A stretch of DNA of 8,100 bases from Actinomycetota bacterium (GTDB lineage Bacteria > Actinomycetota > Thermoleophilia > Gaiellales > Gaiellaceae), in NCBI GenBank assembly GCA_013811645.1, contig JACCUU010000001.1:1-8100 (forward strand). The letters run 5' to 3'. A model generated the notes under the pieces. It saw only the letters and a program-made list of their open reading frames with translations. It was not told the DNA's origin and did not search any database. How positions within the stretch are numbered: the stretch's first letter is position 1; each line of letters begins with the position of its first letter. This document shows positions 1-6,761 of the stretch, piece by piece. The translations under genes were made by a program, and so were the position numbers.

Positions 1-194
1 CCTTCGGTCATCTGGTACAGCACCCGGATCGACTCGCCGTCCGAGATCAACGCGCCATCGAGCGCGGTCGGATCGGCCGCCGTCCCAAAGACGAGCGTGT
101 CCTCATCGCCGCCGCTGCTACCTCCGCAGCCGGTCGCGACCAGCGCGACGACGACCACGGCGCACGCGAGAAGCGGCACCTTCAGTCTTCCCAT
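1..194 (-). CDS. ABC transporter substrate-binding lipoprotein, family 5 (peptide/nickel type), N-terminal fragment
   Basis: Only the first 64 codons are present; the gene continues off the left edge. The protein starts with a short basic stretch (R3, K5), then a hydrophobic segment (about residues 6-20) ending in a lipobox LVATGC, so Cys23 should be lipidated and the protein anchored outside the membrane. A Gly/Ser/acidic linker follows. The mature N-terminus contains DTLVFGTAADPTALDGA and then SDGESIRVLYQMTEG. This matches the conserved opening of solute-binding family 5 (DppA/OppA-like): a first beta strand, the DP-x-x-LD turn, and the helix preceding the E-G of the first lobe. Such proteins bind peptides or other solutes and deliver them to a permease pair, whose genes would be expected further downstream, outside the window. 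The ATG is preceded by AAGGGAG at good spacing. The ligand cannot be told from this fragment. Confidence 0.85.
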   Translation of the reverse strand, partial: MGRLKVPLLACAVVVVALVATGCGGSSGGDEDTLVFGTAADPTALDGALISDGESIRVLYQMTE

Positions 195-232
195 GTTTCT
201 CCCTTCGCTGAAAATTCGGCGTCTGAGGGGGC

Positions 233-241
233 AGTATCGCA
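233..241 (-). promoter_or_regulatory. Candidate extended -10 promoter of the substrate-binding protein gene
   Basis: On the minus strand the sequence TGC-GATACT (hexamer at 233-238, TG element just upstream) resembles an extended -10. It would place transcription start roughly 30 nt before the ATG at 194. The best -35-like hexamer, TTGCGT (259-264), is 20 bp away, which is longer than ideal. The 150-bp gap to the sigma gene and the hairpin at its far end support an independent promoter here, but the motif itself is modest. Confidence 0.35.
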
Positions 242-311
242 AGAGACGCGACGAAGGCACGCAAGTTAGGTGCCCCGGCGAGCAGTCACCCGGGAATGCA
301 GCGGTGAGGAG

Positions 312-339
312 CTGGGGTCTGGCTTCAGCCAGACCCCAG
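312..339 (-). terminator. Perfect 12-bp hairpin after the sigma factor gene
   Basis: Arms CTGGGGTCTGGC (312-323) and GCCAGACCCCAG (328-339) are exact reverse complements around a 4-nt loop. The hairpin begins 5 bases past the sigma factor stop codon, the usual place for a terminator. Neither strand has a clear U-tract after it: the minus-strand continuation is CTCCTCACC. It may therefore act as a U-less terminator, seen in high-GC bacteria, or as a 3'-end stabilising stem. The hairpin is directly visible; termination is inferred. Confidence 0.6.
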
Positions 340-344
340 AAATC

Positions 345-1409
345 CTAGGCCGCGAGGCCTGCGAGATCGCGCAGCGCTTCGAGGCGCTTGAGCGCCTGGC
401 CTTCGAGCTGTCGGACACGCTCGCGTGTCAGGTCGAGCTCGTGGCCGATCGCCTCGAGCGTCCACGGCTCGCCTTCGAAGCCGAAGCGCAGCTCGAGGAT
501 CCGCCGCTCACGCTCGGGGAGCGCGTCCAGCGCTCGCCGGATGCTCTGCCTGCGCAGCGACTCCTCGGCCTCGTCGAACGGGTCGGCGGCCTCACGGTCG
601 GCGAAGAGGTCTCCGAGCTCGCCCTCGTCGTCCGCGCCGACCGTCTGGTTCAGCGAGACCGACGCATGGGCGGCGCCCAGCGCCTCGTCGACGTGCTGGA
701 GAGGAAGGCCGGTGGCCTCCGCCAGCTCCTCCTTCGTCGCTTCACGGCCGAGCTCGACCTCGAGGCGGCGCGCTGCGCGCGAGAGCTTCTGCTGCCGCTC
801 GACCACGTGCACCGGGACGCGGATGGTTCGCGCGTGGTTTGCCACCGCGCGCTGAACCGACTGGCGGATCCACCAGGTGGCATAGGTCGAGAACTTGAAG
901 CCACGCCGCCAGTCGAACTTCTCGACTGCGCGGTTCAAGCCGAGCGTCCCTTCCTGGATCAGGTCGAGGAAGGGCACGCCCAGGCCTCGATAGCCCTTGG
1001 CGATGGACACGACGAGCCGAAGGTTCGACTCGATCATCTTGCGCTTGGCGACGGGATCGCCGCGCTCGATTCGCTTGGCGAGCGCGACCTCTTCCGCGGC
1101 TGTGAGCAGCTTGTGGCGTCCGACGTCGGCGAGAAAGAGCTGGAGGCTGTCGGCCGCACCTGAGACGGCGCCGGCCTCGTACTGCGGCTTCTCCGCTTCC
1201 TTCTCGTCCGCTTCGGGGCGCTCGATCTCGATGCCGTGCGCTTCCAGCTCACGCTGGAGCAGCTCGGAGTCCTCCTCGCCGAGGTCGTGCTCGAGCACGA
1301 AGGCCTCGATCTCCGGGATCGTGAGCTGGCCACCGTGCTCCTCGGCGCGCTCGACCAGCGCCTTTACGTGCTCGGATTCGAGCAATTCGATCAACTGATT
1401 TTGCGTCAA
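345..1409 (-). CDS. rpoD: RNA polymerase sigma factor, sigma-70 primary type (RpoD/SigA-like)
   Basis: A 354-residue sigma factor that directs core RNA polymerase to -10/-35 promoters. Residues 3-65 form a short acidic region-1.1-like domain (LTIPEIEAFV...HDLGEED). A charged linker runs to about 85. Region 1.2 is at 88-118 (DSLQLFLADVGRHKLLTAAEE). Region 2 is at about 123-193 and includes NLRLVVSIAKGY, FLDLIQEGTLGL and the -10-recognising FKFSTYATWWIRQ. Region 3 is at about 200-275. Region 4 is at about 290-345 (LPERERRILELRFG, then the helix-turn-helix LTRERVRQLEGQALKRL). Regions 1.2 to 4 in this order indicate a group 1 or group 2 sigma factor rather than ECF or SigB type. The start is TTG: an in-frame TGA lies 9 bases before it and no other start lies between. 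AAGGA sits about 13 nt upstream, a long spacing. The gene lies downstream of topA but has its own promoter at 1459-1487. Whether it is the only housekeeping sigma factor or a second primary-like one cannot be told here, so the symbol is provisional. Confidence 0.93.
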   Translation of the reverse strand: MTQNQLIELLESEHVKALVERAEEHGGQLTIPEIEAFVLEHDLGEEDSELLQRELEAHGIEIERPEADEKEAEKPQYEAGAVSGAADSLQLFLADVGRHKLLTAAEEVALAKRIERGDPVAKRKMIESNLRLVVSIAKGYRGLGVPFLDLIQEGTLGLNRAVEKFDWRRGFKFSTYATWWIRQSVQRAVANHARTIRVPVHVVERQQKLSRAARRLEVELGREATKEELAEATGLPLQHVDEALGAAHASVSLNQTVGADDEGELGDLFADREAADPFDEAEESLRRQSIRRALDALPERERRILELRFGFEGEPWTLEAIGHELDLTRERVRQLEGQALKRLEALRDLAGLAA

Positions 1410-1458
1410 GTGGGTGTTTCAGTCCTTTCGGCGACTCGGAACAGCAACAAACTTGCGG

Positions 1459-1487
1459 ATTGTATGAGGATTTTTGGGCAGTTTCCA
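1459..1487 (-). promoter_or_regulatory. Candidate sigma-70 promoter of the sigma factor gene
   Basis: On the minus strand, TGGAAA (1482-1487) and TACAAT (1459-1464) are separated by exactly 17 bp. The -10 matches TATAAT at 5 of 6 positions and the -35 matches TTGACA at 4 of 6. The spacer includes a run of five A's. Transcription would start near 1452, about 43 nt before the TTG start codon. The region is AT-richer than its surroundings. This fits a gene transcribed independently of topA, and possibly recognised by its own product. Confidence 0.6.
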
Positions 1488-1685
1488 GGGTGACGCGCAT
1501 TCGAGGGGCGTTACAAACTCCCAACGCTCGGTCCCTTCGCGATTATTCCGTTTACGACACCTCGGCGGTTTGCGGGGTGGAGCGTTCGAAGCCCGAAGGC
1601 CTACGTAACCTGAGACGTCGGTCCCGCCCAGGCAGTTAGATCATGACCGCCAAGACGGACGGTGCAAACCCCTCCAGAGCCGACT
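1488..1685. other. Non-coding spacer between topA stop and the sigma gene promoter
   Basis: About 200 bp without a convincing gene. The clearest structure is a short stem with a UUCG tetraloop on the minus strand (1589-1602; GGCC-TTCG-GGCT core, one G-U pair), some 85 nt past the topA stop. It lacks a U-tract, so it is at best a weak topA terminator or 3'-end stem. I found no tRNA, no riboswitch motif I recognise and no strong promoter facing topA. Confidence 0.4.
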
Positions 1686-4211
1686 TTATGCGCTCTTAGC
1701 ACGTCTTTCCGCAAGTAGTTCGGCCGCACGCTCGGTGGTGACGGCCTCGACCGTGTCTCCGCGCCGCAAGCTGGCATTCGTCTCTCCGTCCGTGACGTAG
1801 GGCCCGAAGCGGCCGTCCTTCAGGACGATCGGACGTCCGGTGCCCGGATCGGCTCCGAGCTCGCGCAGAGGCCCGCGCGCGGCGCCGCGACCACGCCTGC
1901 GGGGTGCTTCGGCGAAGAGAGCTTTGGCCTCGTCGAGCGTGACCGTGAACAGCTGTTCCTCGGTCTCGAGCGAACGGGACTCCGAGCCCTTCTTGACGTA
2001 GGGCCCGTAGCGTCCGTTCTGCGCGGTCACGTCCTCGCCGTCGAGGCTTCCCACCACTCGTGGCAACGTCAGCAGGCGCAACGCGTCCTCGAGCGAGACG
2101 TTCTCCGGCGACATGGAGGAGAGCAGCGACGCAGTTCTCGGCTTCTCTTCCGAGCCCTCGGGGAGGACTTCAGTGACATACGGGCCGTAGCGCCCGGAGC
2201 GTACGACGAGCTCGTGCCCGGTACCTGGGTCCGGCCCGAGCGGGCGGCTGTCCGGCTGCGCGAGAAGCTCCGTCGCCTTCTCTGCGGTCAGCTCATCGGG
2301 AGCGAGGTCACCCGGAAGGCTCGCACGTGCGTCGCCGAGCTCGAGGTAGGGGCCATAGCGTCCGACCCTTACCACCGCGTCGGTTCCCGGAATCGCGATC
2401 GAGTTCACTGCGCGCGCGTCGATCTCGTCCAGATGCTCGGTGGCCAGAGCATGGAGGCCCGGTGCATTCCCGTCGCCGAAGTAGAAGCGTGCGAGCCACG
2501 CGAGCCGCTCCTCGTCTCCAGATGCGATTCGGTCGAGGTCGTCTTCCATCCGAGCCGTGAAGTCGAAGTCGACGAGCTGCGCAAAATGGCGTTCGAGCAG
2601 GTTCACGACTGCGAACGCGAGGAACGCAGGGACGAGCGCGGTGCCCTTCTTGAACACGTACCCGCGGTCGACGATGGTCGAGAGGATGGCCGCGTACGTC
2701 GACGGGCGGCCGATGCCACGATCCTCGAGCGCCTTGACGAGCGTCGGCTCCGTATAGCGCGGCGGCGGGCTGGTCGAGTGGCCCTCGGGCTCGAGCTCGA
2801 GGAGCGTGACGTCCTGCCCCACCGCGAGTTGCGGGAGGCGTCGCTCCTCGTCGTCCTCGGACGGCTCGTCACGGCCGGGCTCGTACGCGGCGAGAAAGCC
2901 GCGAAACGTGAGCACGGTGCCCGAGGCCGCGAACTCGACGTTCTCGGCAGCGGTCGACAGACCACCGATCCGGAGCGAGACCGTCTGGCCACGCGCATCC
3001 TCCATCTGCGAGGCCAGCGTCCGCTTCCAGATCAGGTCGTACAGCGCGTGCTCGTCGCGTGACACCTCACCCTTCAGGTCGTCCGGCGTCCGGAACGTGT
3101 CCCCGGCGGGACGAATCGCCTCGTGAGCCTCCTGGGCGTTCGCGACCGCCCGTCCGTACGCGCGCGGCTGTTCGGGCACGTAGTCGTCACCGAACAGCTC
3201 GCGCACCTGATCGCGGGCGGCTGCCAGCGCCGACTCCGAGAGCGTCGTCGAGTCGGTTCGCATGTATGTGATGTGCCCCGACTCGTACAGCCTCTGGGCG
3301 ACCCGCATCGTCGTCTGAGCGGAAAAGCGGAGCTTCCTGCTCGCCTCCTGCTGCAGCGTGGCCGTTCTGAACGGTGCTGCCGGACGGCGACGGTACGGCT
3401 TCTCTTCCGACGTCCTGACGCTGAACTCGGCACCCTCGAGACGTTCCGCGAGCCCGCGCGCACCCGCCTCGTCGAGCCGGACGAGCTCCTCTTCGCTGAG
3501 CGTCGCGTCGGAGGCGAAGTCGCGACCCTGTGCGACGCGCCGTCCGTCGACCGACACGAGACGGGCGTCGAACGAGCCAGGGTCGAAGCTGGCCGCAATA
3601 TCCCAGTAGTCGGCCGAGACGAATGCGATCCGCTCGCGCTCACGCTGGACGACGAGCCGCGTGGCGACGGACTGCACCCGCCCAGCCGAGAGCCCGCGCG
3701 TGACCTTCTTCCACAGCACAGGGGAGACCTCGTAGCCATAGAGCCGATCCAGGATGCGGCGAGTTTCCTGCGCGTCGACGAGGCGCTGGTCGATGACGCG
3801 CGTATCCTCGAGCGCTCGTCCGATCGCCTCGCGGGTGATCTCGTGGAACACCATGCGGCGGACAGGTACTTTCGGCTTCAGCACCTCGACCAGGTGCCAT
3901 GCGATCGCCTCGCCTTCGCGGTCCTCGTCTGTAGCGAGCAGCAGCTCGTCGGCGTCCTTCAGGTGCTTTTTCAGCTCCGTGACGACCTTCTTCTTCTTGG
4001 CGTCGACGACGTAGTAGGGCTCGAATCCCTTGTCGACGTCGACGCCGAGAGCGCCGAACCGCTTGCGCTCCTCCGCGGGTACGTCGGACGCGCGATCCGG
4101 GAGGTCCCGGATGTGCCCGATGCTCGACTCGACCGTAAAGTCCTTCCCCAGGTAGCCGGCGATCGTCCGCGCCTTGGCGGGGCTTTCCACGATCACCAGT
4201 CGCTTACCCAT
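1686..4211 (-). CDS. topA: DNA topoisomerase I (type IA)
   Basis: An 841-residue type IA topoisomerase that relaxes negatively supercoiled DNA by passing a strand through a transient 5'-phosphotyrosyl break. The TOPRIM domain fills about residues 3-115: the opening VIVESPAKA carries the catalytic Glu (E9), and the metal-binding triad is in TDEDREGE (D95, D97, E99). The cleavage-domain signatures follow: DRLYGYEVSP (155-164), GLSAGRVQSVA (173-183) and the active site GHITYMRTDS (312-321) with nucleophile Tyr316. EAHEAIRP (361-368) and YTEPTLVKALEDRGIGRPSTYA (486-507) are also typical. The C-terminal part has no cysteine zinc fingers. It has four copies of the GR(Y/F)GPY repeat at 617-622, 673-678, 733-738 and 800-805, the zinc-less repeat type common in actinobacterial and related TopA. 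A basic patch (RRRGRGAAR) separates repeats three and four. The ATG is preceded by AAGGT at about 9 nt. The gene appears intact and all key residues are present. Confidence 0.97.
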   Translation of the reverse strand: MGKRLVIVESPAKARTIAGYLGKDFTVESSIGHIRDLPDRASDVPAEERKRFGALGVDVDKGFEPYYVVDAKKKKVVTELKKHLKDADELLLATDEDREGEAIAWHLVEVLKPKVPVRRMVFHEITREAIGRALEDTRVIDQRLVDAQETRRILDRLYGYEVSPVLWKKVTRGLSAGRVQSVATRLVVQRERERIAFVSADYWDIAASFDPGSFDARLVSVDGRRVAQGRDFASDATLSEEELVRLDEAGARGLAERLEGAEFSVRTSEEKPYRRRPAAPFRTATLQQEASRKLRFSAQTTMRVAQRLYESGHITYMRTDSTTLSESALAAARDQVRELFGDDYVPEQPRAYGRAVANAQEAHEAIRPAGDTFRTPDDLKGEVSRDEHALYDLIWKRTLASQMEDARGQTVSLRIGGLSTAAENVEFAASGTVLTFRGFLAAYEPGRDEPSEDDEERRLPQLAVGQDVTLLELEPEGHSTSPPPRYTEPTLVKALEDRGIGRPSTYAAILSTIVDRGYVFKKGTALVPAFLAFAVVNLLERHFAQLVDFDFTARMEDDLDRIASGDEERLAWLARFYFGDGNAPGLHALATEHLDEIDARAVNSIAIPGTDAVVRVGRYGPYLELGDARASLPGDLAPDELTAEKATELLAQPDSRPLGPDPGTGHELVVRSGRYGPYVTEVLPEGSEEKPRTASLLSSMSPENVSLEDALRLLTLPRVVGSLDGEDVTAQNGRYGPYVKKGSESRSLETEEQLFTVTLDEAKALFAEAPRRRGRGAARGPLRELGADPGTGRPIVLKDGRFGPYVTDGETNASLRRGDTVEAVTTERAAELLAERRAKSA

Positions 4212-4420
4212 CGGCGCGACACCTTAGCGCTAGGTTCGAGATGAACGGCCATATCGCGACGCGGCCCTGGACGCCGCGATGCCGCATCCTCAGTCGCGCC
4301 CATGTCCAGAGGATATGAACGCTCCCTGCGTCCTTGCCTCACGGCGGCCAGCATCCGCCTCGCGACGGGCGATCATCTCGAACCGAGCGTAGTTGGGGGG
4401 CCCCTGGGCGCAAATCTCGC

Positions 4421-4426
4421 GATACT
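4421..4426 (+). promoter_or_regulatory. Candidate -10 element for a leaderless acyltransferase transcript
   Basis: GATACT ends 7 nt before the GTG at 4434. A -10 hexamer at this distance places transcription start on or next to the start codon, the arrangement of leaderless mRNAs common in actinobacteria. No Shine-Dalgarno sequence is visible before that GTG, which agrees. No good -35 is seen at 16-19 bp; the nearest TTGGGG (4393-4398) is 22 bp away. Confidence 0.35.
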
Positions 4427-4433
4427 GGCGCGC

Positions 4434-5063
4434 GTGCCGAAGGCACCCCGGCCCAGCTGGTTCTACTTCGTCGTCGCAGCGCTTAGCTGGCCGGTGCTGA
4501 AGACCGTCTTTCGGCATCGTGCCGCCGGCGCCGACAACGTCCCCAGGCAGGGCGGGCTCGTGCTCGCGGCGAACCACTCGTCGAACTTCGACCCGTGGCC
4601 CCTCGGGATTCCCCTCTTCCCCAGGCGGTTCCTGCGCTTCATGGCGAAATCCGAGCTCTTCTGGTTCCCGCTCGGGAGGATCATCACAGCCGGCGGCGCG
4701 TTCCCGGTACGGCGCGGAGAACGGGACGACGAGGCCATCGCGACGGCGGTTGCCCTGTGCCGCGCCGGGCATGCGGTCGTCATGTTCCCCGAGGGCACCC
4801 GTCGGCAGAAGGGCCTGCGCAAGAAGCGCGAGGCGCGCTGGCACACCGGCGCCGCCCGGATCGCGCTCGAGTCGGGCGTCCCGCTCGTCCCGGCGGGCAT
4901 CACGGGAACCGACCGCATCGCACGGTTCGCGCCGTTACGCGTGCGGTACGGCCCCGCCGTCGAGGTCGAAGATCTCAGCGGGCTCTCTCTCGCCGACAGC
5001 GCACAGATAGCGACGGACCGGCTGCAGAGCGCTATCGCGGAGCTCGAGGCGTCGCTCGCATGA
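4434..5063 (+). CDS. Lysophospholipid acyltransferase, PlsC/LPLAT family
   Basis: A 209-residue 1-acyl-sn-glycerol-3-phosphate acyltransferase-type protein, expected at the inner face of the membrane, where it would acylate lysophosphatidic acid to phosphatidic acid. The catalytic HX4D motif is NHSSNFD (His48, Asp53). Further family motifs are GRIITAGGAFPVRRG (about 81-95), the glycerol-phosphate-binding FPEGTRR (118-124), and VPLVPAGITGTD (149-160). A hydrophobic stretch near the N-terminus (WFYFVVAALSWPVL) may be membrane-associated. I chose GTG 4434 because homology-like sequence begins there and a -10-like box lies 7 nt upstream. An in-frame ATG at 4302 would add 44 residues with no family resemblance and no ribosome binding site. 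The gene is first in a plus-strand operon and overlaps the next gene as ATGA. The exact acceptor is not fixed by sequence, since the family also acylates other lipids. Confidence 0.88.
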   Translation: MPKAPRPSWFYFVVAALSWPVLKTVFRHRAAGADNVPRQGGLVLAANHSSNFDPWPLGIPLFPRRFLRFMAKSELFWFPLGRIITAGGAFPVRRGERDDEAIATAVALCRAGHAVVMFPEGTRRQKGLRKKREARWHTGAARIALESGVPLVPAGITGTDRIARFAPLRVRYGPAVEVEDLSGLSLADSAQIATDRLQSAIAELEASLA

Positions 5064-5893
5064 AGCCGCTGCTCGTCATCGACGGAGACTCCTTCGCGCA
5101 TCGCGCATACCACGCCATCCCGAAGACGCTTCGTCGCGCCGACGGCGGGCCGGGGAACATGCTCTTCGGGTTCGGAACCATGCTGCTCCGGCTCTGGCAG
5201 GCGGAGCGTCCGCGCACGGTACTGGTCGCCTGGGACACATTGGAGGTGCCGACGTATCGCCACGAAGCGCTCGCGGTGTATCAGGCGGGCCGCGAGTTCG
5301 ACGCAGAGCTCATCGAGCAGCTCGGCCTCCTCCCGGCCCTCGTAGCCTCTTCCGGGCTCGCGTGCGCGAAGGCGCCCGGCTACGAAGCGGACGACTTCCT
5401 CGGCGCGGCGGCGGCGGCCGAGGAGGCTGCGGGAGGAACCGTGCTGGTCGCGACCTCGGATCGCGACGCGTTTCAGCTCGCGAGCGCGAGTACGACGATC
5501 CTCCAGCCGGTGCGTGGCGAGGCGGCCACGCGCATCGGGCCGGCCGAGGTGCGCGAGCGCTACGGAGTCGATCCCGCACAGGTGCCCGACTTCATCGCGC
5601 TGCGAGGCGACCCGTCCGACCGCATTCCGGGGGCACGGGGGATCGGTCCTAAGAAGGCGGCTGATCTGCTCGCTCAGTATCCGACCCTGGAGGCGATGCT
5701 GAAGGCTGGCCGGTTCGCGGCTGAAGCGGACGCGCTCCGCCTCTACCGGGAGATCGCGACGCTCGACCGCTCGGCTCCGATGCCGGCGCTGCCGGACGTG
5801 GATCCCGATTGGAGTGCCGCAGCCGAGCACGCCCGTGTACTCGGGATGAACGGGCTCGCGGGAAGGTTCGAGGAGACTCGGACATCGACCTGA
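5060..5893 (+). CDS. Stand-alone 5'-3' exonuclease (DNA polymerase I N-terminal domain type)
   Basis: A 277-residue FEN-like nuclease, equivalent to the 5' nuclease domain of DNA polymerase I without the polymerase. Such enzymes remove RNA primers and 5' flaps using two metal ions. The metal-binding acidic residues are in place: VIDGDS (Asp8, Asp10), VAWDTLEVPTYRHE (Asp59, Arg67), YEADDFLG (Glu109, Asp111, Asp112), ATSDRDAFQL (Asp134, Asp136), and the helix-3-turn-helix segment LRGDPSDRIPGARGIGPKKAADLL (Asp184, Asp187). The usual D-N-IPG of that last motif reads D-R-IPG here. The length matches the nuclease domain alone and the gene ends after it, so it is not a truncated polA. The ATG overlaps the acyltransferase stop (ATGA), implying translational coupling. 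A role alongside or backing up PolA in Okazaki fragment or repair processing is likely; the reason for its pairing with a lipid enzyme is unknown. Confidence 0.9.
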   Translation: MKPLLVIDGDSFAHRAYHAIPKTLRRADGGPGNMLFGFGTMLLRLWQAERPRTVLVAWDTLEVPTYRHEALAVYQAGREFDAELIEQLGLLPALVASSGLACAKAPGYEADDFLGAAAAAEEAAGGTVLVATSDRDAFQLASASTTILQPVRGEAATRIGPAEVRERYGVDPAQVPDFIALRGDPSDRIPGARGIGPKKAADLLAQYPTLEAMLKAGRFAAEADALRLYREIATLDRSAPMPALPDVDPDWSAAAEHARVLGMNGLAGRFEETRTST

Positions 5894-6741
5894 TCAGCCA
5901 CCACTCGCTGTCGCAGCTGCACTCCCCCGAGCGCGACTTCCACGACGAAAACCCCGAGCGAATCGTCCGGCTGCTCCGCGCCTTCCCGGGATTCGTCGAA
6001 GGCCGACCGGCGCCGAGGGAGACGATCGAACGCGTTCACGCTGCGGAGTACCTGGACGCGATCGAGTCGATCGAGGCCGAGACCTGGCTTCTGGCGGACA
6101 CGTACGCGGACTCCACGACCTGGAAGGCGGCCCAGCTCGCTGCGGGCTGTGCGCTGGGCGCGGTCGAGCAGGAAGCCTTCGCGCTCGTCCGGCCGCCGGG
6201 GCACCACGCTCTCGAGGCGGGCGCGATGGGATTCTGCATCTTCAACAACGTCGCGATCGCAGCCCGCCATGCACAGGCCGATCTTGGGGTCGAGCGCGTG
6301 GCGATCGTGGACTTCGACGTTCACCACGGGAACGGGACGGAGGCAACGTTCCGCGACGACCCGTCGGTGCTCTTCGTCTCTCTCCATCAGTGGCCGTTCT
6401 ATCCCGGCACCGGCGGGCCGGGGACGAGCGACGAGCACACACTCAACCTGCCGCTCTCGGCGGGCGCCGGGGATGCGGAGTACACGCGGGTGTTTCGCGA
6501 GGCGGTGGAGCCCGCGGTTCGCGTGTTCGACCCGGAGCTCGTCCTGGTCTCGGCCGGCTTCGATGCGCACGAGCTGGACCCGCTCGGTGGGATGCGCCTC
6601 ACCGCCGAGGGCTTCCGCGAGCTTGCGCGCCGGTGCTCCGCTCTGGGGCCGAGGACGGCTGCCGTGCTCGAGGGTGGCTACAACGTCGACACGCTGCCTG
6701 CGCTCGTGGACGCGGCGCTCGAAGGCTTCAACGCTCGGTGA
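5890..6741 (+). CDS. Histone deacetylase-family zinc amidohydrolase (HDAC/AcuC/acetylpolyamine amidohydrolase-like)
   Basis: A zinc-dependent deacetylase, 283 residues if started at CTG 5890. Motifs in order: FHDENPERI (17-25), the charge-relay histidines in RPPGHHA (His105, His106), GFCIFNNVAIAA (114-125), zinc ligands in VDFDVHHGNGT (Asp143, His145), a third ligand in SAGFDAHELDPLGGM (Asp225), and the catalytic Tyr in EGGYN (Tyr264). The EGGY and GFDAH pattern is like class II HDACs and bacterial HDAC-like amidohydrolases. Substrates could be acetyl-lysine, acetylated polyamines or another amide. The start is uncertain. The only standard start codon in frame is TTG 5809, which would overlap the exonuclease by 85 bp and add 27 unrelated residues with no clear ribosome site. 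CTG 5890 overlaps the exonuclease stop as CTGA, the same geometry as the ATGA junction upstream. ATC 5884 lies 8 nt after AGGAG. Function of the core is secure; the start is not. Confidence 0.88.
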   Translation: MISHHSLSQLHSPERDFHDENPERIVRLLRAFPGFVEGRPAPRETIERVHAAEYLDAIESIEAETWLLADTYADSTTWKAAQLAAGCALGAVEQEAFALVRPPGHHALEAGAMGFCIFNNVAIAARHAQADLGVERVAIVDFDVHHGNGTEATFRDDPSVLFVSLHQWPFYPGTGGPGTSDEHTLNLPLSAGAGDAEYTRVFREAVEPAVRVFDPELVLVSAGFDAHELDPLGGMRLTAEGFRELARRCSALGPRTAAVLEGGYNVDTLPALVDAALEGFNAR

Positions 6742-6749
6742 CAGTCACC
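6737..6749. repeat. 13-bp palindrome at the convergent gene junction
   Basis: GGTGAC-A-GTCACC overlaps the deacetylase stop codon and fills most of the 20-bp gap to the convergent response regulator. As RNA only a GGTG/CACC stem with a 5-nt loop could form, too weak to be called a terminator alone. It could be a minor bidirectional 3' end or chance. Confidence 0.3.
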
Positions 6750-6761
6750 ATTGGTCATGCG

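Noticed and set aside
270..1163. A 297-codon plus-strand frame opposite the sigma factor gene
   Set aside because: It mirrors the sigma-70 regions 2-4 on the other strand and has no independent support.
1500..1685. A possible tRNA, suggested by a TTCGAA stretch at 1585-1590
   Set aside because: No acceptor stem, anticodon arm or D-arm can be assembled around it on either strand.
3123..4244. A 373-codon open frame on the plus strand opposite topA
   Set aside because: It is antisense to the well-conserved TOPRIM and cleavage domains of topA and has no recognisable motif. Long antisense frames are expected at this GC content.
4315..4392. A 25-codon frame after AGAGGAT, a possible leader peptide before the acyltransferase
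   Set aside because: The ribosome-like AGAGGA lies almost against the ATG, the peptide is Arg/Ala-rich as in random GC-rich sequence, and no attenuator hairpins follow.
4302..4433. Acyltransferase start at ATG 4302
   Set aside because: There is no ribosome site before it, and the extra 44 residues do not resemble the family. GTG 4434 with a -10-like box 7 nt upstream is more consistent.
4463..5830. A 455-codon open frame on the minus strand opposite the acyltransferase and exonuclease
   Set aside because: Both plus-strand genes carry full catalytic motifs, and the minus frame has low-complexity Arg-rich sequence with no family resemblance.
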